Positions 34,863 to 49,015 of a stretch of 64,000 bases of DNA are shown piece by piece. The notes beneath the pieces are model-generated. The model saw only the letters and a list, made by a program, of their open reading frames with translations, was not told the origin of the DNA and did not search any database. Source of the stretch: Liolophura sinensis (taxonomy: Eukaryota > Mollusca > Polyplacophora > Chitonida > Chitonidae); assembly GCF_032854445.1 (NCBI RefSeq), contig NC_088300.1:74331005-74395004 (forward strand). The letters are read 5' to 3'. How positions within the stretch are numbered: position 1 is the first letter of the stretch; every line of letters begins with the position of its first letter. Both the position numbers and the translations under genes were made by a program.

Positions 34863-37800
34863 GGTGGGTGGGAGAATGAGACAAAAATCAGTTGCCTTTT
34901 ACGAATCACGGGTGTTGATTTTGCAGTAAGGAGGACAAAGCCGTTAACAGACAGAGACTTTCCAGTTTATAGCTTCGGGGAAAACTTAGACATCATACAG
35001 CAATCTATCAACGCACACTCACATTCGATTCTAACTTATGTCTAGCTTCTTCAATTGATTTGGCCAAGCTTCGACAACGAGCAATTCTAAGTACAATTGC
35101 TATTGAAGAAATCTAACTAGACGGCTATAAGAGGGCACTGAATGCACCGGGCAATGTCTGGTGGTAAACAGATAACATAACACGTCCATATTCAGCTTGT
35201 CCAAGCTTTACGTCGTTTCGTCGTTCATCCCCGAATATTAGCCTGAAGGCTACATTGCCTTGACGTTCTCCAGACAGCTAAGTCCTTAAGAGGAAAAGCA
35301 AACAGAGTCTGCACGGCTTTCTGAAGGTTTTCTCAGAGGTGCCGTTAACAACGCAAACACAGAAAGCAGAGAAAGATGATACTACCAGTTTACACACACG
35401 GGTTCAACCAAAGTCTTATTGATTGAACACAAGTGTTTCGAATTAAATAATTTATACTACCATTTTCTTAATGTGTTTATTGTATTTGTTTTTAATCAAG
35501 ATACCGATTCTCAGGTAACAGAAAGACACCCATGATTATGGCAGAATTGCCTTAGCATGTAACCTCAACGACACCTAAATTAGATGTCAGTTAACGAAAT
35601 CTAATAAAAAGAAAAAGTTATTTCAAAGAACGATATATCATACCGTATGGATCCACATAGTTATGTGTTCTATGTCATGTTTTTTTTCTATATGGAGAAA
35701 TCGTGACAGGTTTTGCTATTTGAATATTCTGCAGTTGAATTATTATCCTTTAGATGCTTGTTACGGAAATGCCTCATTGCTCTTTTGACTTGGGACAAAT
35801 GGGATGTCAAGAAAAGGTAGCCCATCTTAACTTACTTTATATGAGTGGTATACAGTACTATGATAAAAATACACATCCATACAATTTCCTGTAACAGTCG
35901 TACTCAGTCGTAACCGTTTATAACGCGGGACAAAAGCGCACAAAAGAGCCCCAATTGAAACGGTACTAAAGAGGTGTTTCCAGTCTGTTTTGTTCTAGGA
36001 TCATTGTTGCAACCATATGAAGAGTATTGAAAACATTTTATCCTTTATGGTAAGAAAAACACCCAAAAAAGTAGATCAGTACATTAACCTAGTGTACAGT
36101 GATTAGAATCTGCGTTTTTTTTTAATTCTTAATATACCAGTCATAATTCGCAAGGTTAATGGAATTAACCTTTTACAAACAAGATCTGCACAAGAATAAA
36201 CAAAACGCACAATTAGTGGCTATTTCATAGGTCAACTTGCTCTGCTTTCTGAAAAGTCAAATATCAGGCAAGGCATTAGGAGAGGACTGCAGATGATTGT
36301 AGTTTCCATGTTTGGACATTTCCCATTTCACATACTGAGCTTATTCCTTTTGGGTCGTGTAGGTCTGCGCTCGACTTTGTATAGATTCATTTGTTCTGTT
36401 TTAAAACAGATTTTTGTTCAATAATTAACCTCTGTTTTTATTCAAACTGTTAAAAACGTGAGCTTCACATGTTAAAGATTGTTTTATTACATCATAATAT
36501 AAAGTTTTGTAAGCTTTATGTTCTCCTACGTCAGAGGGTTGTTCCGATCACCCACCGACTGACCCCATCCCTCTGATTCTGTTTGCTCAGCCTAACATTA
36601 TGACGACGTGGGTGAGGAAGGCCTGACGGGGCAAATGGATAGCAGGAATAGCTCCGCTATAGAAGGGTTACGTAAATTGATCCAGGGAGGTACAAATTAG
36701 CCCTGAAACACGTTGCTAAGCCGGATGCATGAGTGTTAAGAGATGACAGGAAATATCCCCTTTTCATTTTGAGCTGAGGCATTGTTAATTAAACAACTAT
36801 TGACAATTCGCTATTCTGTGGTCTCTCTTAACTTTCTTGCCATCGTTGAAAACTAATTGTTTTCACAGAACATGAATTTCTTGCGAAACGATAATCAAAC
36901 TCGCCTTGGCTTGAGTACCCGCAGGAAAGCAGAGAGAGATTAATGGTACAGAATGCCCTTGTGAGAGCACATTTGCATCATCACTGAAATACAGAAACCA
37001 TTTGACGCTGAGCTATAAGGGGGCACCTGTAAACTCAACACAAACCCATGTCAGAGAACACAAAAATATTGTTCGGTGTATTTTTTTTTTTGCCATATAC
37101 TTTTCAAAAAATTTATTATCAACAAAATGCTCTAGATGACTAATTTGACAATGTTTGGTGTCAGCACTAGCTGGATGCAAATAAATAAGGCAGTGTGCGA
37201 AATAACTTTGTTGAACTTTTGTAATGCCCTTTAATAGTATTAGCAATATGCTTGAACAAGGAAATAATTCAATTTAATCCATCCAGTCAGCCAGTTGGGC
37301 TGTAAGATTTTCTAAAAGAATTAAACATACGGTTTGATAAAGTAGTGTCTGTATAGCTGTTAAGTGGGTGGAAGTTGCCGGCGAAGAGTACTCTATGTGT
37401 TCACTACAGCATGGACCATGTATATCACCTGTAAACCGTCATCAAGACCTATCACCCAGAATAATTAATAACTTTTTCGTTGAAGAAGAAATCTCATAAA
37501 AACCTTGTCGTTATTTCCCCGTCTGAACGCTCTATCTGAGCCAGGTCGACGGAAGATTTACGTGTCAGATAACGGTTGTAGGGCGTCCAGTGCTAAGAAC
37601 ATTGGCCTCTGATATAACAGTCGATAACCGTAATTAAGGCGAACAGCCATGGTAGCGCAGTATCCGATTGCCGGCATTCTTTAGGCTTGTATATTTACAG
37701 TACTGTTTAAAGGGCATGGCTATAGACTTCTAATGTAGAGTACATCGCCGGCAATCGTCTTCTAGTCCGGGGTCGATCGATTGTCTTCGAACAGCTGGCC

Positions 37801-39459
37801 AGAGAACAAATTGAAAATGTGGTTATGAATCTGTTCCATGGAAGTTATGCTTGCTTAGTGATGCCTATGAACGTGCGGGTTTGGGCGTATTCTCAGCCCG
37901 GTCAATACACGCTCTTCTTCACTAGTTTATGTCCATCATCCTATTCATATAGCTCACTTCTAGCGCCGCTGTCCGAAGATATTTGACAATTGCGTCTACT
38001 CGCCATGCCACTCGGTCAGCTCTCAAATGTGTCTCCGGTGACTAACAATTGCTGGACGCAGAATGGCAAACAAGTGGGCCAAATGACACCGTCTCTCTTC
38101 ATAACTACCACTTGTCCTCCAGCGCGTCGACATCTCTACATCCATTGAGCGAAAAAGGCCTCAGAGACGGGATATGAATTTTTAGTACTTTTTTTATCAG
38201 TGTCTTCGATTCTTGAAAATAACACCCCTTGTGACTTAAACAGTCACCATTGAGAGGAATGTGTCTAGCCCTTGAGATGCTGGTTGTCTAGAAATAGTGC
38301 CGTTAGGTCTGTGTCTGATTTACCTACCTTACCCTTGCAATTGCCTTTCCTCAAGGACGCAACAAAAGCTTAACTGAAATAGCACTTTTTCCGCTTTGGA
38401 CCTCCATTGCATCCAAGTTGTCTAGTATGGCACACACATCTGGGATAAATGAGATCGTTATATGGGTCACAAACCAAATACTTAGCAAACAACGGTAGAT
38501 TTTGGGGATTTCATCTGGCAAACATTGTTTTTGTAGTGGACGTTTTGTTGTACAAGACATATCAGCTTTGGTTCAGCCTCAAAATAAGTTTAAGTTAAAG
38601 TACATCAAACGGTCAAAATATATGTACTTTCATATGCATACATATTAAAACTGGCACTAAAAATTCCTTCTCCGAGACATTTTCTTCACAACATATATGA
38701 TCTGTGTAACTCTTTAAATATCCTAAGTACATTTCTATGAAGTTTTATGTATTTTAGTATAAGAAGGCATATACAACAATTTTTCTGTTCTCGTTCTTCT
38801 TGACATAAGACTTCCTGGCGTTTAAAGTAATGTGTAAACAGAAGAGAGCATTCGTCTATTTGTCACAAACAGTTTGCGCTACATGTCACATGGTCGTTGG
38901 GTTTGGCCCTTGTCCCTGTCTCCAAGGAATCTGGTACCACAGTTTCAACTGCTAGAGCGTTTTTTTTTTCATCGTCCTCACCATCGACATAGTTACCTCT
39001 AACACATCTGCCAAAATGTTCTGCCGCAATTTCTACACATTGATTTACGAGGCGATTTCACGACTTCCATCAGCTGAATTTGATAACTTCTGTAGTATGA
39101 TGGAAGTCTTTTTGACGAATGTTCCCCGGGGTGAAAACGCTAAAGACAAATAAGGTTTTAATAAAAGCGAAGAAAGCAATAAAATAGTTGTTAACATGAG
39201 AATTAATATCGACTTCGTCACGAGGCCACCGCGTACTAATGACTGTATGGGCTCCTGTGACCGAAATCAACTCTGTACTGAATATCCTACAAATATACCC
39301 TCACACTGTGACCCACAGTTCGCCAGATACCCATTCTCCTACACGCGTATATGTCCCATATATATTTGTCTCTTTATGGCAAGACACGTGGATTACAAAG
39401 TTAAACCACATCACTATATTTGGCGACATATAAATAGAATGCTGGTTCTCAGGATTCTC
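34863..39459. other. Long non-coding stretch
   Basis: No frame above about 77 codons with any support, and no recognised repeat. Confidence 0.5.
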
Positions 39460-39628
39460 AGGTAAATGCGACTGTACCACACAAATGTAAACCTTTGGGT
39501 GCGGTAAGCGCGACCGTGCCACACAAATGTGAACCTCTGGATGCGGCAAACGCGACTGTATAACACAAATGTGAATCTCTGGATGAGGTAAGCGCGACGG
39601 TGCCATACAAATGTGAACCTGGAATCTC
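39460..39628. repeat. 42-bp tandem repeat, 4 copies
   Basis: The unit begins GGTAAGCGCGACCGTGCCAC and ends AACCTCTGGATGC. The period is divisible by three, so several minus-strand frames stay open. It is unrelated in sequence to the 42-bp array at 41.9 kb. Confidence 0.9.
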
Positions 39629-39630
39629 TG

Positions 39631-40604
39631 ATCTTAGCCATGGTTTACTGCCAGCGAACATAAACGTTTACGCTCTACTATGAACGGGATATGCGGAGTG
39701 CGCTGCTTGTGTGGACCTTGATACGTTGTACGTGCAAAGCTTGATAAAATCAATGATGATATCTGTATTTTCTGACTAATCATTGAATGGCGTGACAAAA
39801 ATACGACTTTGTCCGTGTTTATAAAAAAAGCATAACATTTCTCTGCTCAAAATCAGTTAAGTAATGACACACATTAGAATGTTTTGTCTTCACAAACCTA
39901 AACACCGTCGTTCAAGAAAAATAGGCTGCATAGGGCATAAACACCGTTCAAATTAAATAAATAAAGATATCTCGTTCAAGTCGTTCAAGTAAAACACTTT
40001 GAATATAACCTAAATATCTGTCTAATTAAATCGACAGATACGACACCTTAGGCATTTGTCACACCAAGGGCCTGCATTGAATTGTTTGAAATGTCTACAC
40101 GACTTGTGGAAAAGCTGCCATCCTTTACAATTTGTGGTGGTATTTATTTTGAACACGTAACTTTACCTTGTACGTACAGTCAAATATGTAAAGATTTTTT
40201 GAGAATAATGGTAAAGCCGGGAATCAGACGAGGAAGGCTTGCCTTAGACCTCTTACTGAAAATCCGGCATCAGATGTAACTGACAAGACATGACAAAATG
40301 GTACTATTACAACAGTAATGTCACTTTAACCATCATCTAATCTGTACGGATTATCGTCAGCGTGTAGTGAGATCATCTGTCATTAGCCGTCGTGCTGCTA
40401 CCCTGCTCATATACAGATAACGTCGGTGATACAAAAGTCAGTTTGTCAAAATGATCGAATATCTGACAAATCACACTATCATCTGCACCCTGAGCGAAAG
40501 ACATTGGGCGACTCGGCAGAATGGTTTATGTCTATTATATTGCTATCAAGTAGAACTATATTAAGAATGCTGAATGCTGGTTTCCTTTCCAGGCGAATGT
40601 GGGA
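39631..40604. other. Non-coding stretch
   Basis: No gene or repeat recognised. Confidence 0.5.
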
Positions 40605-40697
40605 AAAAGTCTGCGAGCAAGCTGCTGAGGATCGTGGGTTTCTCTGGGCAGATCCTCTTGCCATGTAAGCAAATATTCTTAAGTACCGGAAAAGCGG
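40605..40697 (+). mobile_element. Decayed main-family SINE fragment
   Basis: AGTCTGCGAGCAAGCTGCTG, GGATCGTGGGTTTCTC and CAAATATTCTTAAGTACCGG match successive SINE blocks, with the segment between the second and third block shortened. Degenerate and headless. Confidence 0.55.
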
Positions 40698-41659
40698 AAA
40701 GAGCTTGCGAAATACTCCGAGAGACCGGCCACAAACAGCAACATAGCATCGTTCTTTTACTTCTGTGGTGTTCTGCTTTTACATAACGGCTGTACCAGTG
40801 AAAACTTTGAAATAAAGCTGAAAATAAAAAATTTGTAAAGCTATATCCAGTTCCAGTATTCTTATGTATTTGTAAAAAAGACAAGAAGCTCAAGAAATGC
40901 ATTTAGCAATCTGACGCGGTGCAGATAAGTGGGAAAGGAAGTTTACGTCTATTTATTTTTCTGTAAGTTTGTATTTAACATTCTCGCGCGATCATTTCGG
41001 AATTAATACTTGTCTCTTATAAGGGTCTTTGTTTAAAGCACAAATTGACAAAGTGAGCTGACATTATTTGCGATTAATGGGTTCCAGCAATTTTACTGTA
41101 GGGCTTTGAGTGAAACTTTTGTGTCTGTGAAAAAGAAAATAATTTATTTTTCGCTGAGATATTTTTTTCATTTTCAGTGGAAATATTAATAATTCAAAGA
41201 AATAACGAAATATTTAAAGGTATCTTTTCCTCACATTGGAAGAAAACACCTTCAAGGGACACTAGCAAGGAGGACCTGAAAATCATTTGAGTTATCTACC
41301 CTTCATTATGAATGAACTTGTTCAGACCTTTCTCTGAGACATGATAACAGCAGAAAAAATTGAAGTAATATTGGCTAAACGTGTATCTGTCTGAAAAACT
41401 TTCATAGTGAAAATAATTGTTGCAGAAGAAAACTTTTTAATCTGTGTCTGCTAATAGATTATCAGAACTACAATGATTTAGATGAATACCTCGATTTCTC
41501 AAAGACGCGCTCGATAAATACAATTCACACAGCCTACACGTGAACGTATATGACCCGTGTCACAGTCCTCTGAAAACTTTTAAAGGAGACTCCCAAAAAT
41601 GACAAGAGAAATCATACATCTTAAAGACGTTAATGTAACTTTACCAACCCAGCACTTTT

Positions 41660-41832
41660 GTAGAACTTCTGTATTGCAGACTGTACTTCACTAACATACT
41701 GTATTATCCTGCATTCTGTACTGCACTGTAAGCTGTACGATACTTTAGGCTGTATGCTACTATATAAGGTGTATTTTACTTTGGAATTACGCTGCTCTAG
41801 GCTGTATTATAGGCTGTCCGATATTATAGGCC
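41660..41832. repeat. Degenerate ~20-bp repeat
   Basis: Imperfect CTGTA-containing units (CTGTACTGCACTGTAAG, GCTGTATGCTACTATA and relatives) recur about every 17-24 bp. The same sequence is present in copy 2 at about 44667-44839. Confidence 0.65.
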
Positions 41833-41856
41833 GGACACGCGGATGACACCGTTGTC

Positions 41857-43597
41857 ATAGGTTATGTGTGACCAGATACCACACATCACACTGTCGTCAC
41901 CGGTAATGTCTGACCACATACCACACATCACACTGTCGTCAAAAGATATGTGTGACCAGATGTCACACATCAAACTATCGTCACCGGTAATGTGTGACCA
42001 GATACCACACATCACACTATCGTCACCGGTAATGTGTGATTAGATACCACACACAACACTGTCGTCACCGGTTATGTGTGGCCAGATACCACACATCACA
42101 CTGTCGTCACCGGTTATATGTGACCAGATACCACACATCACACTGTCGTCACCGGTTATGTGTGACCAAATATCACACATCACACTGTCGTCACCAGTCG
42201 TTATGTGTGACCAGATACCACACACAACACTGTCGTCACCGGTTATGTGTGACCAGATACCGCACATCACACTGTTGTCACTGGTCATGTGTGACCAGAT
42301 ACCACACATTACACTGTCGTCACCGATTATGTGTGATCAGATATCACACATTACACTGTCGTCACCGGTTATGTGTGATCAGATATCACACATCACACTG
42401 TTGTCACTGGTCATGTGTGACTCAGATACCACACATTACACTGTCGTCACCGGTTATGTGTGATCAGATATCACACATCACACTGTTGTCACTGGTCATG
42501 TGTGACCAGATACCACACATTACACTGTCGTCACCGGTTATGTGTGACCAGATACCACACATTACACTGTCGTCACTGGTAATGTGTGACCAGATACCAC
42601 ACCTCACACTGTCGTCACCGGTTATGTGTGACCAAATATCACACATCACACTGTCGCCACAGGTTATGTGTGACCAGATACTACACACAACACAGTCGTC
42701 ACCGGTTATGTGTGACCAGATACCGCACATCACACTGTTGTCACTGGTCATGTGTGACCAGATACCACACATCACACTGTCGTCACCAGTCGTTATGTGT
42801 TACTAGATATCACACATCACACTGACGTCACCGGTAATGTGTGACCAGATAAATGTGTGACCACATACCACACATCACACTGTGGTCACCTGTCGTCACC
42901 TGTCGCCACCTGTCGTTATTTGTGACCAGACACCACACATTACACTGTCGTCACCGGTTATGTGTGACCAGATACCACACATTACACAGTCGTCACAGGT
43001 TATGTGTGACCAGATACCACACATTCTCATTGTCGTCACCGGTTATGTGTGACCACATACCGCACATCTCACTGTCGTCAACTGTCGTTATGTGTGACCA
43101 CCATACCACACATCTCACTGTCGTCAACTGTCGTTATGTGTGACCAGATACCATAATCTCACTGTCGTCACCGGTTATGTGTGACAACATACCACACATC
43201 ACACTGTGTGAGCACATACCAACATCACACTGTCGTCACCGGTTATGTGTGACCAGATACCACACGTCACAACTGTCGTCACCGGTTAGATGTGACCACA
43301 TACACGCATCGCAATGTAGTCACCGGTTGTATGTGACAAGATATCAGGCATAATACTGTCGTCACTGGTTATGTGTGACCAGATATCACGTACTTCATTG
43401 TCGTCACAAGTTATGTATGACCACATACCACGTATCACAGTGTAGTCACCTGTTGTATGTGACGAGATATCAGGCATTACACTGTCGTCACAAGTTATAT
43501 ATGACCACATACCACGTATCACAGTGTAGTCACCTGTTGTATGTGACGAGATATCAGGCATTACACTGTCGTCACCGGTTATGTGTGACGACATAAT
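41857..43597. repeat. 42-bp minisatellite, copy 1
   Basis: The unit begins TGTGTGACCAGATACCACAC, continues ATCACACTGTCGTCACCGGT and ends TA; about 40 units, increasingly diverged toward the right end. The period is 14 codons, so plus and minus frames stay open for hundreds of codons (the longest here is 256). The simultaneous openness of several frames and scattered indels show this is not coding. Confidence 0.95.
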
Positions 43598-43654
43598 CAG
43601 CCATTGTATTGTCTCCCTATACTCAGCTTACACTCAACAATCAGCTTAGAGTCA

Positions 43655-43996
43655 ACATTGTCTGCAGTATACCCCACTCAACAATGACTGCAGTATACCC
43701 CACTCAACAATGACTGCAGTATACCCCACTCAACACTGACTGCAGTATACCCCACTCAACAATGACTGCAGTATACCCCACTCAACAATGACTGCCAGTA
43801 TACCCCACTCAACAATGACTGCAGTATACCCCACTCAACAATGACTGCGGTATACCCCACTCAACAATGTCTACAGTATTCCCTACTCAACAATGACTGC
43901 AGTATACCCCACTCAACAATGACTGCAGTATACCCACTCGACAATGACTGCAGTATAATCCCACTCAAACAACGACTTGCAGTATATTCCACTCAG
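43655..43996. repeat. 26-bp minisatellite, copy 1
   Basis: The unit AATGACTGCAGTATACCCCA plus CTCAAC repeats about 13 times. Single-base insertions accumulate toward the end. Confidence 0.95.
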
Positions 43997-44261
43997 AAAT
44001 AAGTAACTTTTAACGGGGTTTAAAAAGTGGCAATTATATCCTATTTGCCCCTCTTAAAAGTCAGATGAGCTCAACTGTTTATACTCTGCAATTTTATATA
44101 ATCGATAATCAAATTCATAACTGAAGGTGGAAACTGTGAAGATGACAATTCCGACAATCTCGTATGTTTTAAGCTATATAAAGAGCTGCTATTGTTATAT
44201 GTTTCTAAATGCCACTGTGGAATGGCACAAAAAGGTTATCAAAGAGCCGCCTGCACTTTTA

Positions 44262-44461
44262 NNNNNNNNNNNNNNNNNNNNNNNNNNNNNNNNNNNNNNN
44301 NNNNNNNNNNNNNNNNNNNNNNNNNNNNNNNNNNNNNNNNNNNNNNNNNNNNNNNNNNNNNNNNNNNNNNNNNNNNNNNNNNNNNNNNNNNNNNNNNNNN
44401 NNNNNNNNNNNNNNNNNNNNNNNNNNNNNNNNNNNNNNNNNNNNNNNNNNNNNNNNNNNNN
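44262..44461. other. Assembly gap (200 N)
   Basis: Exactly 200 ambiguous bases. Translated frames crossing it are meaningless. Confidence 0.99.
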
Positions 44462-44863
44462 TAGATTATCAGAACTACAATGATTTAGATGAATACCTCG
44501 ATTTCTCAAAGACGCGCTCGATAAATACAATTCACACAGCCTACACGTGAACGTATATGACCCGTGTCACAGTCCTCTGAAAACTTTTAAAGGAGACTCC
44601 CAAAAATGACAAGAGAAATCATACATCTTAAAGACGTTAATGTAACTTTACCAACCCAGCACTTTTGTAGAACTTCTGTATTGCAGACTGTACTTCACTA
44701 ACATACTGTATTATCCTGCATTCTGTACTGCACTGTAAGCTGTACGATACTTTAGGCTGTATGCTACTATATAAGGTGTATTTTACTTTGGAATTACGCT
44801 GCTCTAGGCTGTATTATAGGCTGTCCGATATTATAGGCCGGACACGCGGATGACACCGTTGTC

Positions 44864-46725
44864 ATAGGTTATGTGTGACCAGATACCACACATCACACTG
44901 TCGTCACCGGTAATGTCTGACCACATACCACACATCACACTGTCGTCAAAAGATATGTGTGACCAGATGTCACACATCAAACTATCGTCACCGGTAATGT
45001 GTGACCAGATACCACACATCACACTATCGTCACCGGTAATGTGTGATTAGATACCACACACAACACTGTCGTCACCGGTTATGTGTGGCCAGATACCACA
45101 CATCACACTGTCGTCACCGGTTATGTGTGACCAGATACCACACATTACACTGTCGTCACCGGTAATGTGTGACCAGATACCACACCTCACACTGTCGTCA
45201 CCGGTTATGTGTGACCAAATATCACACATCACACTGTCGTCACCAGTCGTTATGTGTGACCAGATACCACACACAACACTGTCGTCACCGGTTATGTGTG
45301 ACCAGATACCGCACATCACACTGTTGTCACTGGTCATGTGTGACCAGATACCACACATTACACTGTCGTCACCGGTTATGTGTGACCAGATACCACACAT
45401 TACACTGTCGTCACCGGTTATGTGTGATCCGATATCACACATCACACAGTCGTCACCGATTATGTGTGGTCAGATATCACACCTCACACAGTCGTCACCG
45501 GTTATGTGTGATCAGATATCACACATCACACTGTTGTCACTGGTCATGTGTGACCAGATACCACACATTACACTGTCGTCACCGGTTATGTGTGATCAGA
45601 TATCACACATCACACAGTCATCACCGATTATGTGTGATCAGATACCACACATTACACTGTCGTCACCGGTTATGTGTGACCAGATACCACACATTACACT
45701 GTCGTCACTGGTAATGTGTGACCAGATACCACACCTCACACTGTCGTCACCGGTTATGTGTGACCAAATATCACACATCACACTGTCGCCACAGGTTATG
45801 TGTGACCAGATACTACACACAACACAGTCGTCACCGGTTATGTGTGACCAGATACCGCACATCACACTGTTGTCACTGCTCATGTGTGACCAGATACCAC
45901 ACATCACACTGTCGTCACCAGTCGTTATGTGTTACTAGATATCACACATCACACTGACGTCACCGGTAATGTGTGACCAGATAAATGTGTGACCACATAC
46001 CACACATCACACTGTGGTCACCTGTCGTCACCTGTCGCCACCTGTCGTTATTTGTGACCAGACACCACACATTACACTGTCGTCACCGGTTATGTGTGAC
46101 CAGATACCACACATTACACAGTCGTCACAGGTTATGTGTGACCAGATACCACACATCTCATTGTCGTCACCGGTTATGTGTGACCACATACCGCACATCT
46201 CACTGTCGTCAACTGTCGTTATGTGTGACCACATACCACACATCTCACTGTCGTCAACTGTCGTTATGTGTGACCAGATACCATAATCTCACTGTCGTCA
46301 CCGGTTATGTGTGACAACATACCACACATCACACTGTGTGAGCACATACCAACATCACACTGTCGTCACCGGTTATGTGTGACCAGATACCACACGTCAC
46401 ACTGTCGTCACCGGTTAGATGTGACCACATACCACGCATCGCAATGTAGTCACCGGTTGTATGTGACAAGATATCAGGCATAATACTGTCGTCACTGGTT
46501 ATGTGTGACCAGATATCACGTACTTCATTGTCGTCACAAGTTATGTATGACCACATACCACGTATCACAGTGTAGTCACCTGTTGTATGTGACGAGATAT
46601 CAGGCATTACACTGTCGTCACAAGTTATATATGACCACATACCACGTATCACAGTGTAGTCACCTGTTGTATGTGACGAGATATCAGGCATTACACTGTC
46701 GTCACCGGTTATGTGTGACGACATA
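44864..46725. repeat. 42-bp minisatellite, copy 2
   Basis: Same unit and gross order as the array at 41857, with about 44 units and a different arrangement in the middle (about 45380-45640). The 285-codon open frame here (45081-45938) is a repeat artefact. Confidence 0.95.
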
Positions 46726-46779
46726 TCAGCCATTGTATTGTCTCCCTATACTCAGCTTACACTCAACAATCAGCTTAGA

Positions 46780-47122
46780 GTCAACATTGTCTGCAGTATA
46801 CCCCACTCAACAATGACTGCAGTATACCCCACTCAACAATGACTGCAGTATACCCCACTCAACAATGACTGCAGTATACCCCACTCAACAATGACTGCAG
46901 TATACCCCACTCAACAATGACTGCAGTATACCCCACTCAACAATGACTGCAGTATACCCCACTCAACAATGACTGCGGTATACCCCACTCAACAATGTCT
47001 ACAGTATTCCCCACTCAACAATGACTGCAGTATACCCCACTCAACAATGACTGCAGTATACCCCACTCGACAATGACTGCAGTATATCCCACTCAACAAC
47101 GACTGCAGTATATTCCACTCAG
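46780..47122. repeat. 26-bp minisatellite, copy 2
   Basis: Same unit as at 43655 but cleaner, without the extra single bases seen in copy 1. Confidence 0.95.
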
Positions 47123-47399
47123 AAATAAGTAACTTTTAACGGGGTTTAAAAAGTGGCAATTATATCCTATTTGCCCCTCTTAAAAGCCTCTTAAAGTAAT
47201 GAGCTCAACTGTTTATACTCTGCAATTTTATATAATCGATAATCAAATTCATAACTGAAGGTGGAAACTGTGAAGATGACAATTCCGACAATCTCGTATG
47301 TTTTAAGCTATATAAAGAGCTGCTATTGTCATATGTTTCTAAATGCCACTGTGGAATGGAAATCCACAAAAAGGTTATCAAAGAGCCGCCTGCACTTTA

Positions 47400-48660
47400 G
47401 TTTCTTGGATAAAATGTGTTTGTGTTTGAGTCAACAATTAAATGAGTAATAGGGTTGGTTAACCTTAAATCTGCGCATTTTTTTTCAGAATCACCGCTTG
47501 TAAAGAACAACAGGGTCAGTCCCTTATTTGACATGCAGGGCACATTTGGATCATGTATTTATTTACTCTTCGTTACTAATCAAACAGTGTTCAGACATCG
47601 TGTACCTTATATGCCCTATCTGTTACATATCTTAAATCATATCCTGGACAACAATGTGCCCTATAAAATAAGCCAGACGTAGTAGATTAAAATATAATAA
47701 GCGTTGTCTTCAAGCACATGGGTAATCATTCAGATACTGGACACTTATTAATTAAACATAACCTGTAAATCACCCTCCCAGTTGCTCTGGATCAGTTGCT
47801 AATATGACCTTCATAAGAGAAGGTTACATAAATGCATGTCTTGTAGCTGCTTTGAACCTTATTTTTTCCTCTGATTGGTTTTCCGCTTGGGCATCAAATA
47901 TATCTGCTAGTCAACTGCTAGTCACTTATCCACGAAAAGATAAGCCAAAGGTAGAGGAGGACTATTGGGATTTGAATACATCAATCAACTTAGACGTCAA
48001 CCGTTTTGGATTCTGTGACGCCCTGTCCGGATCTATATCTCAAAGAAGGTCCATGCCTACGAGTACAAGTAAGCAATGTACACTACGTGTCATGTTTAAA
48101 CCATCACGATACATCACAATGTCTAATTTTTACCTACCTTTGATTCTATATGATGACGTAAAAAATGAGTAGCTTGTAAAACCGCTCTTAACGTCGCCTT
48201 CGCACAGACTTCCCCGATCTCGCTGTTTATTTAGGCTTGGCGTCAATAAGCGACCAGCCACCATCGTGTAGACGTTTGCACAATCTAACGTATCTTCGTT
48301 ATTAACTCGCCAAAGTCTGTGGTATACCTCACTTTCTAGAGCTTGCATTTTATCAAGAGCAATGAAATAAATATCGAAATAAAATCTAGTCTCTTAGTGT
48401 TCTTGAGGCTTGTTTCTTTTAACGGCCATTCATCAAGTAATAAACTGAAATAAATATCTAAATAAATTTAAGTCGATTCGTGTTCTTTTCTTGTGTAAAT
48501 CATTTCCAGGTTAACAGAGAAAACCTCTGTCTGACACACACACTGGTAGGCAAAGCATGCTGACTATGACTCGTTAGTATCAGTGACGTGACGTGCCAAC
48601 ATGCAGTCTGGTCAGTCTTTTAGTATCAAAGAGGTTTTGATGTGTTTGAATGGTTTGCTC
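47400..48660. other. Non-coding stretch
   Basis: A 122-codon plus-strand frame (47804-48172) shows no recognisable domain or signal peptide. No repeat recognised. Confidence 0.45.
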
Positions 48661-48664
48661 ATCA

Positions 48665-49015
48665 GGGCAGGACGGTGACTGAACGGTAAGGGCGCTTGGC
48701 ATGTACTCGCTAGGGCACAAGATGTGTGGGTTTACGCTTAGTCCGTCTATAGTCAGGAGATTTCACTGTTCTCACCGCTAAAGGAGCCTTGCTGGCAATA
48801 AACAGTAGGCGACGCTAGGGTAGTGGTTTGTTCAGTTTAACTGATTCAGTAGACCACTTATCTTTCACTAATATATGGTGTACACAGTCGAAAAATTCCT
48901 TTGTGACTTACCCAGGTTCTGTGGTTTTCTGCACATATTCAGCCAACCGTCACTGTACGTTACAAAAAATCTTCGCTATGGCGTTAAATACCAATTAAAT
49001 AAATATATAAATTAA
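48665..49015 (+). mobile_element. Possible third SINE family or diverged SINE
   Basis: The start (GACGGTGACTGAACGGTAAG, GGCGCTTGGCATG, GTGTGGGTTTACGC) is loosely tRNA-like. The end (CTATGGCGTTAAATACCAAT, then TAAATAAATATATAAAT) is a variant of the main-family tail. The middle matches neither family by eye. Confidence 0.45.

Larger units (their letters stand above)
41455..44261. repeat. Duplicated block, copy 1
   Basis: From TAGATTATCAGAACTACAAT (41455) to CGCCTGCACTTTT (44261) the sequence repeats at 44462-47399 with the same order of sub-arrays. This copy ends at the assembly gap. Compared with copy 2 it carries many single-base insertions and deletions near its right end. See the findings for the assembly interpretation. 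Confidence 0.93.
44462..47399. repeat. Duplicated block, copy 2
   Basis: Starts at the same base as copy 1 (offset 3007) and ends where copy 1 is cut by the gap; at the right side the offset is 3134. The extra length is mainly about three more 42-bp units. Its right end continues into unique DNA from 47400. Confidence 0.93.

Noticed and set aside
45081-45938. 285-codon open frame, longest in the window
   Set aside because: It lies wholly in the 42-bp array. Other frames and the other strand are equally open, and indels between units do not preserve the frame.
41857-46725. CRISPR array
   Set aside because: Units are contiguous tandem repeats without unique spacers, in animal DNA.
47804-48172. 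122-codon plus-strand frame
   Set aside because: No domain, no signal peptide, no repeat-level or splice support; length is within chance for a 64-kb window.
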